DNA from: Propionibacteriaceae bacterium
GTDB taxonomy: Bacteria > Actinomycetota > Actinomycetes > Propionibacteriales > Propionibacteriaceae
Reading direction: 5' to 3'
Assembly (NCBI GenBank): GCA_003451975.1
Contig: DMIX01000196.1
Span: 1-5,525, forward strand
Length of the DNA stretch: 5,525 nt
The notes beneath the pieces are model-generated. The model had not been told where the DNA came from. It saw only the letters and a list, made by a program, of their open reading frames with translations, and did no database searches. The translations under genes and the position numbers were made by a program. Positions 1-5,525 of the stretch are shown in pieces (positions within the stretch are counted from its first letter, which is position 1; the number at the start of each line of letters is the position of its first letter).

Positions 1-654
1 ATGCAGGGTCGCCCCCTTGGCGGAGATCTCCGCCACCGAAAAGGGGCCGGAACCGACCGGTAGCGTGGCCAGCGGCAAGGCCGTATCCGGATCGTAAACC
101 CGGCTGTCGACGATCGAGGCGGCCTGCGCAGCCAAGGCGTACCCGAACTGGTTGTCCTGCCGGAAAAGTACGAACCGAACCGTCTGGGCGTCCGGAGTCT
201 CGATGCGTCGCAAACTCGACAACAGGCCCAGTGAGGTACCGCTGCCGCCCATGCGCAGCAGCCGCTGGATCGAGAAGCGCACATCGGTGGAGTCCAACGG
301 GTCGCCGTTGTGGAAGCGCAGCGTCGTGGGCAGCGTGCATTCATAGGTCAGGCGAGAGGTGAACGCACAGTCGGTTGCTGCATCCGGCTTCAGGTCACGG
401 CTGCCCGGCGCGACCCGCATCAGTCTTTGGTAGACGCTGGTCACCAGGATCGAATCGGTGCGCGAAGTCGCCACCGCCGGATCGGTCGTCGTCACCGCAC
501 CCAGCACGGCCACGGTGAAGGGACGCGGCTGCACGGTGCTGGACGGCGAGGGTGCCGGTGTTGGCGAGGTGCACGCTGCCAGGAGAGTCAGACCCAACGC
601 CGCGGCGCTGAGCGCAATCCAGCCACGGTGGCGGCCCCCTAGGTCAGCGAGCAT
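1..654 (-). CDS. Family-5 ABC solute-binding lipoprotein (peptide/nickel class), C-terminus beyond left edge
   Basis: This reading frame is open from ATG at 654-652 to the window edge and gives 218 residues. Residues 1-28 form a lipoprotein signal: a short basic n-region (RHR at 8-10), a hydrophobic stretch and the lipobox L25-A26-A27-C28. Residues 29-45 are a Pro/Ser/Thr-rich tether. After that come the hallmarks of SBP_bac_5 (PF00496): FTVAVLGAVTTTDPA at 46-60, LKPDAATDC at 88-96, TLRFHNGDPLDSTDVRFSI at 111-129 and VGSGPF at 200-205. Family members are usually about 500-600 aa, so more than half is missing here. The protein should sit on the outer face of the membrane and bind a ligand, classically oligopeptides or nickel; the ligand cannot be told from this part. 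C96 and C106 could form a disulfide. The start lies inside the end of metH (11-bp overlap), so co-transcription with metH is likely. It could instead be an orphan binding protein without its own permease, like the lipoprotein near secF/relA in mycobacteria; that comparison is from memory and tentative. Confidence 0.88.
   Translation of the reverse strand, partial: MLADLGGRHRGWIALSAAALGLTLLAACTSPTPAPSPSSTVQPRPFTVAVLGAVTTTDPAVATSRTDSILVTSVYQRLMRVAPGSRDLKPDAATDCAFTSRLTYECTLPTTLRFHNGDPLDSTDVRFSIQRLLRMGGSGTSLGLLSSLRRIETPDAQTVRFVLFRQDNQFGYALAAQAASIVDSRVYDPDTALPLATLPVGSGPFSVAEISAKGATLH
644..654 (-). other. 11-bp overlap of metH end and lipoprotein start (likely translational coupling)
   Basis: The lipoprotein ATG (654-652) lies 11 bases ahead of the last base of the metH TGA (646-644), in a different reading frame. 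Such short same-strand overlaps usually mean one mRNA and coupled translation. There is no room for a separate terminator between the genes, although a promoter inside metH cannot be excluded. Confidence 0.8.
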
Positions 655-3600
655 TGAAGTACTTAGCCTCCCGATGGTGAACGATGATGGCGTCGGTGGA
701 CTGTTCGGGGTGCAACTGGAACTCCTCCGACAGCATCACCCCGATCCGATCAGCGCCCAACAGTGACACCAGGGTGGCGCGATCAGCAAGTTCGGGACAG
801 GCCGCGTAGCCGAAGGAGAACCTACTGCCCTGGTAGGCCTGGTGGTGAATCATGTCGTTCATGGCACCATCGCCGGTCAGCCCCAACTCGGCGCGAACCC
901 GAGCGTGCCACATCTCGGCCAAGGCCTCGGCCAACTGCACCGTCAGGCCGTGCAGCTCCAGATAGTCACGGTAGGCATCGGCAGCAAAGAGTCTCGCGGT
1001 GGCCTCGCTGGCCCGGCCCATGGTCACCAACTGCAATCCGATCACGTCCGGCCCCGCGGAGGCAGCCTCCTCGGCGTCGCGGAAGAAGTCCGCCAGGCAT
1101 AGCCTGCGTCCCTTGCTCTGCCGTGGCCAGGTGAACCGGGCCACCTCGGTGCCAGGCTCGCTCGGATCGCCCAGAATCAGGGTGTTGCCCTCAGCGTGGC
1201 AGGGCCAATAGCCGTAGACCACGGCAGGCTCCACGATGCGCTCGGTACGCAGCCGATCCAGCCAGGCGCGCAACCGCGGCCGGGCCTCGGCTTCGACGAT
1301 CTCCTCATAGCTGGCACCACCGGAGATCGGCTTCAACCCCCACTGCCCGCGGAAGGTGGCACGTTCGTCGAGCCAGCCACTCACCTCATCCAGCGCAATG
1401 CCCTTGACCACCCGGCTGCCCCAGAACGGCGGTGTGGGCACTTCGACGCCGCGGGCCACCTCGGAGCGCTCCAACGACTCGACGTGCGGCGCGGACTTGG
1501 TCACGGTTGCTCGCACCTGACGGCGTCGAGGTTCGGGCAGTGAAGCGCCCGGCAGGCCCGACTTCACCGCGACGACCGATTCCATCAGGGACAGCCCCTC
1601 GAAAGCGTCCTTGGCATAGCGCACTTCCCCGGGGAAGCGATCATTGAGATCCTCCTCGACGAAGCTTCGGGTCAGCGCCGCGCCTCCCAGCAGGACCGGT
1701 ATGTCGGTCAGCCCGCGTCGGGTCAACTCCTCGAGATTGTCGCGCATCACCTGAGTGGACTTCACCAACAACCCCGACATGCCGATGGCATCGGCCGAAT
1801 GCACCAAGGCTGCTTCGATGATGGCGCTCACTGGCTGCTTGATGCCCAGGTTCACCACCGTGTAGCCGTTGTTGGTGAGAATGATGTCGACCAGGTTCTT
1901 GCCGATGTCGTGCACATCACCCTTCACCGTGGCCAGCACCAAGGTGCCCTTGCCACCGACATCGGCTCGATCCAAATGGGGCTCCAGATATCGCACACAG
2001 GTCTTCATGACCTCCGCAGAGGACAGTACGAACGGCAACTGCATCTGGCCGGAGCCGAACAACTCCCCCACTGTCTTCATGCCGCCCAGCAGGTCCTCGT
2101 TGATGATGTCGAGGGCGGGCTTGAGCGTCAGCGCTGCGTCCAGATCGGCTTCCAAACCCTTCGGGTCGCCATCAATGATGCGTCGGCGAAGTCGTTCGGG
2201 CACCGGCAGCGCGGCCATCTCCGCAGCGCGTGCCTCCTTGGTGGCGGTGGTGGAAACCCCTTCGAACGGCTCCAGGAAACGCGACAGCGGATCGTAATCC
2301 TCGCTGCGACGGTCGTAGATGAGGTCCTCGGCGACTTGGCGCTGCTCTTCGGGGATCCGTGCGATCGGCAGAATCCGGGCAGCCGGCACGATCGCCGAAT
2401 CCAACCCGGCCTGGACACACTCATGCAGGAACACCGAGTTCAGCACTTGGCGAGCGGCGGGATTCAGACCGAAAGACACATTGGAGATGCCCAGCGTGGT
2501 GTGAATGCCGGGGTACTTCGCAGTGACCTGGCGGATCGCGTCGATGGTGTGAATCGCATCTCGACGGGTTTCTTCCTGGCCGGTGGCGATCGGGAAGGTC
2601 AGGCAGTCGACGATGATGTCGCTGGTGCGCAGCCCCCAGTGCTCGGTGAGGTTTGTCACAAGCCGGTCGGCAACGCGAAGTTTCCACTCGGTGGTGCGGG
2701 CCTGCCCTTCCTCATCAATGGTGAGTGCCACCACAGCGGCGCCATGCTCGACGACCAACTTCATCACCGAGGTGAAGCGCGAATCGGGGCCGTCGCCGTC
2801 TTCGAAGTTGACGGAGTTGACCACGCAACGACCGCCGAGCAGTTCCAGGCCGGTCTGCAGCACCGCCGGCTCGGTGGAGTCCAGCACGATCGGCAGCGGC
2901 ACCGCCGAGCCCAGTCGGGACGCCAACTCGGCCATGTCGGCGGCACCGTCACGCCCGACATAGTCGACGCACAGATCCAGCACGTGCGCGCCGCCGCGGC
3001 TTTGCTGTTTGGCGATATCGACGCACTCGTCCCAGTCCTGGGCCAACATGGCCTCCCGGAACGCCTTGGAACCGTTGGCGTTGGTTCGCTCGCCAATGGA
3101 CAAGTAGCTGGTGTCCTGATGCAGCGGCACCTCGGCGTACAGCGAGGACACCGCAGGCACCTCGGTGACGTCGCGCTGTGGAGCGGCCTGGCCCTGCACG
3201 GCCTCGGCGAGCTTGGTAATGTGCTCAGGAGTGGTGCCGCAACAGCCCCCCACCAGCCCGATGCCGAACTCGCGGGCGTAGTTGTCCACATAGCCGACGA
3301 AGTCGACCGGCCCCATCGGGTAACGCGCCCCGTCGGCGGTGAGCTCGGGCAGCCCGGCATTGGGCATGCACACCACGGTGACGACGGATTGGCGACTCAG
3401 TTGCCGCAGATGCTCGCTCATCTCCACCGGGCCGGTACCACAGTTGAGCCCGATGCCCTCGACCCCGAGCCGACCCAGAGCGGCCATCGCAGCCCCGATC
3501 TCGGTACCCAACAGCATGGTTCCCGACGTCTCGATCGTGACATCGACGAAGATCGGAAGGTCCGCCCCGTAGGCACGCAGCGCAGCACGAGCGCCGTTGA

Positions 3601-4108
3601 TAGCGGCCTTGGCCTGCAGCAGATCCTGGGAGGTCTCCACCAAGAAGCCGTCGATGCCACCGGCGAGCATGCCTTCGGACTGCTGCTGGTAGGCGGTGGC
3701 CAAGGCCCGATAGGACACATGGCGCAGGCTCGGCAACTTGGTCCCCGGACCCATGCTGCCCAACACGAAGCGCGGACGCTGTGGCGTGCTGGCCGCATCG
3801 GCGGCGGCACGAGCCAAGCCAGCACCGGCTTTGGCCAGGTCGAACACCTGGTCAGCGATGTCGTATTCGCCCAAGGCGGTCAGGTTGGCGCCGAAAGTAT
3901 TGGTCTCCACACAGTCCGCGCCCGCAGCGAAGTAAGCCTGGTGGATGGCCGAAACCACATCGGGGCGGGTGAGGTTGAGCATCTCGTTGCAGCCCTCGAG
4001 GCCGCCGAAGTCGTCCAGACCCGGGTTGTAGGCCTGCAACATGGTGCCCATGGCGCCATCGGCAACCAGTGTTCGGGCAGCAAGCGCAGCGCGCAGATCA
4101 TGGGTCAT
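644..4108 (-). CDS. metH: Cobalamin-dependent methionine synthase (5-methyltetrahydrofolate--homocysteine methyltransferase)
   Basis: This cytoplasmic enzyme (EC 2.1.1.13) moves the methyl group of 5-methyl-THF through cob(I)alamin to homocysteine, giving methionine and THF. All four modules are present. (1) Homocysteine domain, about 1-305: DGAMGTMLQ at 17-25, zinc ligands C223 (NCGTGP), C289 and C290 (GGCCGTTPEH). (2) Pterin domain, about 335-600: GERTNANGSKAF at 339-350, VLDSTEP at 408-414, ISNVSFGLNP at 541-550. (3) Cap and B12 domains, about 640-850: cap residues F684 and L691, then GDVHDIGKN with D731 and cobalt ligand H733, and S778/S784 matching E. coli S804/S810. (4) AdoMet reactivation domain, about 890-1154: R1096 and Y1101 in RFSFGY match E. 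coli R1134/Y1139. Length is 1154 aa against 1227 in E. coli. The PPFWGSRVVKGI segment (893-904) and the C-terminal HPEQSTDA...EAKYFN are typical of actinobacterial MetH. ATG at 4108 is chosen because an in-frame stop lies upstream at 4135-4133. No catalytic residue I checked is missing, so it should be functional. The stop overlaps the next gene. Confidence 0.98.
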   Translation of the reverse strand: MTHDLRAALAARTLVADGAMGTMLQAYNPGLDDFGGLEGCNEMLNLTRPDVVSAIHQAYFAAGADCVETNTFGANLTALGEYDIADQVFDLAKAGAGLARAAADAASTPQRPRFVLGSMGPGTKLPSLRHVSYRALATAYQQQSEGMLAGGIDGFLVETSQDLLQAKAAINGARAALRAYGADLPIFVDVTIETSGTMLLGTEIGAAMAALGRLGVEGIGLNCGTGPVEMSEHLRQLSRQSVVTVVCMPNAGLPELTADGARYPMGPVDFVGYVDNYAREFGIGLVGGCCGTTPEHITKLAEAVQGQAAPQRDVTEVPAVSSLYAEVPLHQDTSYLSIGERTNANGSKAFREAMLAQDWDECVDIAKQQSRGGAHVLDLCVDYVGRDGAADMAELASRLGSAVPLPIVLDSTEPAVLQTGLELLGGRCVVNSVNFEDGDGPDSRFTSVMKLVVEHGAAVVALTIDEEGQARTTEWKLRVADRLVTNLTEHWGLRTSDIIVDCLTFPIATGQEETRRDAIHTIDAIRQVTAKYPGIHTTLGISNVSFGLNPAARQVLNSVFLHECVQAGLDSAIVPAARILPIARIPEEQRQVAEDLIYDRRSEDYDPLSRFLEPFEGVSTTATKEARAAEMAALPVPERLRRRIIDGDPKGLEADLDAALTLKPALDIINEDLLGGMKTVGELFGSGQMQLPFVLSSAEVMKTCVRYLEPHLDRADVGGKGTLVLATVKGDVHDIGKNLVDIILTNNGYTVVNLGIKQPVSAIIEAALVHSADAIGMSGLLVKSTQVMRDNLEELTRRGLTDIPVLLGGAALTRSFVEEDLNDRFPGEVRYAKDAFEGLSLMESVVAVKSGLPGASLPEPRRRQVRATVTKSAPHVESLERSEVARGVEVPTPPFWGSRVVKGIALDEVSGWLDERATFRGQWGLKPISGGASYEEIVEAEARPRLRAWLDRLRTERIVEPAVVYGYWPCHAEGNTLILGDPSEPGTEVARFTWPRQSKGRRLCLADFFRDAEEAASAGPDVIGLQLVTMGRASEATARLFAADAYRDYLELHGLTVQLAEALAEMWHARVRAELGLTGDGAMNDMIHHQAYQGSRFSFGYAACPELADRATLVSLLGADRIGVMLSEEFQLHPEQSTDAIIVHHREAKYFNAR
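667..672 (-). promoter_or_regulatory. Shine-Dalgarno site for the solute-binding lipoprotein, inside metH
   Basis: On the minus strand GGGAGG lies 12 nt upstream of the ATG at 654, within the last codons of metH. The match to the anti-Shine-Dalgarno sequence is good but the spacing is a few bases longer than ideal. It supports the ATG at 654 as the start, and suggests that ribosomes finishing metH could re-initiate on the lipoprotein gene. The only other nearby in-frame candidate is a TTG at codon 20, which would cut into the hydrophobic core of the signal peptide. Confidence 0.55.
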
Positions 4109-4121
4109 GGACAGCAGAATA
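4109..4121 (-). promoter_or_regulatory. Putative metH promoter -10 box, probably giving a leaderless mRNA
   Basis: On the minus strand TATTCT (4121-4116) matches four of six bases of TATAAT and is followed by exactly 7 nt before the metH ATG. That spacing puts the transcription start at or next to the A of the ATG. There is no purine-rich Shine-Dalgarno sequence in those 7 nt (GCTGTCC), which fits leaderless translation, common in actinobacteria. The -35 position at a 17-bp spacer reads CATCCA, a poor match, so the promoter may be weak or activator-dependent. The leader is far too short for a cobalamin or SAM riboswitch. This is inference from sequence only. Confidence 0.45.
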
Positions 4122-4133
4122 TGCGAGTCGGCC

Positions 4134-4146
4134 TAAGGTGGATGCC
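4134..4146 (+). promoter_or_regulatory. PAC2 gene start region: TAAGGTGG reads as -10 box or Shine-Dalgarno
   Basis: TAAGGT (4134-4139) fits the TANNNT -10 pattern and lies exactly 7 nt before the ATG at 4147, the same geometry as on the metH side. The same bases extended, TAAGGTGG (4134-4141), match seven of eight bases of the Shine-Dalgarno consensus TAAGGAGG at a workable distance. Both functions cannot apply to one transcript: either the mRNA is leaderless and starts at 4147, or it starts further upstream within metH and uses this as a ribosome site. TGGACA at 4108-4113 matches five of six bases of the -35 consensus, but its spacer to TAAGGT is 20 bp, which is long. Confidence 0.4.
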
Positions 4147-4986
4147 ATGGCAGCAGCGCGTGAACTCACTGGACTACGGAATCCGGCCGTCATTGCCGCC
4201 TTCGGTGGCTGGAACGACGCCGGCGAGGCAGCCAGTGGGGTCATCGATCATCTGGCTGATCGTTACGAAGCCGAGTTGGTTTTCGCCATCGACCCTGAGG
4301 AGTTCTACGACTTTCAGGTGAATCGCCCGGTGGTCAAGATGCTGGACGGCCGCCGGGTCTTGGAGTGGCCTTCCACCGAGGTGCTGGTGGCGCGGCTTCC
4401 CGAGCGGGATCTGGTGCTCATTGGCGGACCGGAACCGAACTTCGCCTGGCAGGTGTACGCCTCGCGGCTGTTGTCGATGCTGCGCAGCATCCGCCCCGAC
4501 CTGGTGATCCTGCTGGGTGCCATGCTGACCGATGCCCCGCACACGCGTCCGGTGCCGATCAGTGGTACAGCCAGTACCGCCGGTCTGGCCGAGGAACTGG
4601 GTTTGGAAGTCTCGACCTACGAGGGTCCCACCGGAATCGTGGGCGTGCTGGCCCACGACTGTGAGCGCGCCGACCTGCCGGTTGTCTCGCTGTGGGCGTC
4701 GGTGCCGCACTACGTGGCCGATCCACCCAATCCGAAGGCGACTCTGGCGCTGCTGGCTCGGGTCGAGGACGTGTTGAACGTGCCGCTGGATGCCGGTGAC
4801 TTGGCGGAAGCGGCTACGGCGTGGACCACCCAGGTCAACGAACTGGTCGCCGAAGATCCGGACGTGGCCGGCTACATCACCGCTTTGGAAGAACGCCGCG
4901 ACGAGGCGACCCCCGATCCCAACGGGGACGCCATCGCCGCTGAATTCGAACGCTACCTGCGCCGTCGCGACCAGCGTCGCGGCTAG
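4147..4986 (+). CDS. PAC2 family protein (proteasome assembly chaperone 2-like, PF09754)
   Basis: The 279-residue product has the marks of the actinobacterial PAC2 family: [14 protein letters not shown] near the N-terminus (17-30), [13 protein letters not shown] (49-61), [16 protein letters not shown], then [40 protein letters not shown] and PKATLALL. The C-terminal tail [15 protein letters not shown] is also typical. There is no signal peptide or membrane segment, so it is cytosolic. The name comes from a eukaryotic 20S proteasome assembly chaperone; the actinobacterial role is not established, and an actual part in proteasome assembly is only a possibility. ATG at 4147 is preferred: the frame stays open back to 4069 inside metH, but conserved sequence starts just after this ATG and a Shine-Dalgarno-like or -10 element precedes it. 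It is divergent from metH, 38 bp away, a pairing I recall from M. tuberculosis (Rv2124c/Rv2125). Its TAG stop overlaps that of rpe on the other strand. Family assignment is firm, function is not. Confidence 0.93.
   Translation: MAAARELTGLRNPAVIAAFGGWNDAGEAASGVIDHLADRYEAELVFAIDPEEFYDFQVNRPVVKMLDGRRVLEWPSTEVLVARLPERDLVLIGGPEPNFAWQVYASRLLSMLRSIRPDLVILLGAMLTDAPHTRPVPISGTASTAGLAEELGLEVSTYEGPTGIVGVLAHDCERADLPVVSLWASVPHYVADPPNPKATLALLARVEDVLNVPLDAGDLAEAATAWTTQVNELVAEDPDVAGYITALEERRDEATPDPNGDAIAAEFERYLRRRDQRRG
4983..4986. other. Shared CTAG: overlapping stop codons of converging PAC2 and rpe genes
   Basis: CTAG is its own reverse complement. On the plus strand TAG at 4984-4986 ends the PAC2 gene, and on the minus strand TAG at 4985-4983 ends rpe. 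The two genes therefore overlap tail to tail by 4 bp, with no space between them for a conventional terminator. Any transcript end must lie inside the coding sequence of the opposite gene. This is read directly from the sequence; the transcriptional consequence is inferred. Confidence 0.95.
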
Positions 4987-5525
4987 TGGTGCGCGGCGCC
5001 CTCAGCCAGCGCGCGAAGCGTGCGCACCATGGCATCGGGGTCGTCGGCCTTGTACACCGCAGAACCGGCCACGAATGTGTCAGCCCCGGCTTCGGCGCAG
5101 CGTTCGATGGTCTCCGGTGAGACTCCGCCGTCCACCTGAAGCCAGATATCGCCGCCGTGTTTGTTCAGCAAGGCACGGGTGCGCTGGATCTTGGGCAGCA
5201 CCATGTCCAGGAAGGACTGCCCGCCGAAACCTGGCTCGACGGTCATCAACAACACCATGTCGAGCTCTCCCAGCAGATCCTCATAGGGCTCGATCGGGGT
5301 CGCCGGACGCAGCCCCATGGAGGCACGGGCGCCAAGCGACCGCAGTTGGCGGGCCAACCTGATCGGCGCATCGGAGGCTTCGATGTGGAAGGTGACCGAT
5401 TCGGCTCCGGCTTCGGCGTAGCCCGGCGCCCACCGATCCGCCTCAGCGATCATCAAGTGGATGTCGAGCATCTTTTCGGTGCCGGCGCGCACCCGCTCGA
5501 CGACCGGCAGGCCAAAGGTGAGGTT
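4983..5525 (-). CDS. rpe: Ribulose-phosphate 3-epimerase, N-terminus beyond right edge
   Basis: The enzyme (EC 5.1.3.1) interconverts D-ribulose 5-phosphate and D-xylulose 5-phosphate in the cytosolic pentose-phosphate pathway. The frame is open to the right edge and gives 180 residues. Numbering from the first visible residue: [10 protein letters not shown] (1-10); DIHLMI (21-26) with metal ligand H23; TFHIEA (45-50); [11 protein letters not shown] (95-105); VDGGV (131-135) with catalytic and metal-binding D132; and AGSAVY (153-158), which with VDGGV forms the phosphate site of the TIM barrel. Family members are about 220 aa, so roughly 40 N-terminal residues are missing, including the first metal-binding His/Asp pair just before NLTFG. 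Methionine codons inside the window (for example in EKMLDI) are not the start. The C-terminus ends shortly after the last barrel helix, as normal. The stop overlaps that of the converging PAC2 gene. No sign of decay. Confidence 0.96.
   Translation of the reverse strand, partial: NLTFGLPVVERVRAGTEKMLDIHLMIAEADRWAPGYAEAGAESVTFHIEASDAPIRLARQLRSLGARASMGLRPATPIEPYEDLLGELDMVLLMTVEPGFGGQSFLDMVLPKIQRTRALLNKHGGDIWLQVDGGVSPETIERCAEAGADTFVAGSAVYKADDPDAMVRTLRALAEGAAHH

Noticed and set aside
152..766. Several overlapping plus-strand frames of 64-110 codons over the left end
   Set aside because: They lie antisense to the lipoprotein and the metH end, overlap each other in different frames and have an Arg-rich composition typical of shadows.
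2764..3360. Minus-strand frame of 198 codons within metH in another frame
   Set aside because: It is a frame-shifted reading of metH with Pro/Arg/Ser/Cys-rich composition. The metH frame is intact throughout, so there is no evidence for an overlapping gene or a frameshift.
4114..4124. Small inverted repeat GCA-GAATA-TGC in the divergent region
   Set aside because: The arms are only 3 bp, which is expected by chance, and no larger dyad surrounds it.
4069..4146. A 26-codon N-terminal extension of the PAC2 protein starting inside metH
   Set aside because: The extension would overlap the metH start, resembles no part of the PAC2 family, and a better start with an upstream element exists at 4147.
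1799..4321. An 840-codon open frame on the plus strand, antisense to metH and running into the PAC2 gene
   Set aside because: Long antisense frames are common in GC-rich genes. It is rich in His, Gln, Arg and Gly in the way antisense shadows are, resembles no family I know, and covers a strongly conserved metH on one strand and the PAC2 start in another frame.
4174..4710. A 178-codon minus-strand frame opposite the PAC2 gene
   Set aside because: It is antisense to a well-conserved gene and has the His/Gln/Arg-rich look of a shadow frame; no motif is recognisable.
4983..5492. A complete 169-residue epimerase starting at 5492
   Set aside because: The frame continues without a stop to the window edge and the extra residues ([10 protein letters not shown]) are conserved in the epimerase family, so the gene is cut by the window and not short.

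Overview
The window looks like a chromosomal segment of a high-GC actinobacterium (Actinomycetota). The DNA is GC-rich and third codon positions are mostly G or C. The methionine synthase has the actinobacterial form of its C-terminal reactivation domain. It is divergently paired with a PAC2-family gene, as I recall for Mycobacterium tuberculosis metH (Rv2124c) and Rv2125. I see no mobile element, CRISPR array, tRNA, rRNA or phage gene.

Layout from left to right: (a) 654 to 1, minus strand: the N-terminal 218 residues of a lipoprotein of the family-5 solute-binding proteins (peptide/nickel class), running off the left edge. (b) 4108 to 644, minus strand: a complete cobalamin-dependent methionine synthase, metH, 1154 aa. 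Its last 11 bases overlap the start of the lipoprotein gene, so the two probably form one transcript. (c) 4109-4146: a 38-bp divergent control region. (d) 4147-4986, plus strand: a complete PAC2-family (proteasome-assembly-chaperone-2-like) protein, 279 aa. (e) 5525 to 4983, minus strand: the C-terminal 180 residues of ribulose-phosphate 3-epimerase, rpe, running off the right edge. The PAC2 and rpe genes converge and their stop codons share the tetranucleotide CTAG at 4983-4986. Coding density is almost complete, and the 38-bp region is the only non-coding stretch.

Together the genes are mostly housekeeping: methionine synthesis and folate recycling (metH), the pentose-phosphate pathway (rpe), a conserved actinobacterial protein of unknown role (PAC2) and a surface lipoprotein. 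I did not find a convincing new multi-gene system. The points most worth a second look are the mirrored TANNNT-N7-ATG arrangement in the divergent region, which suggests leaderless transcripts on both sides, the metH/lipoprotein overlap, and the shared CTAG stop.
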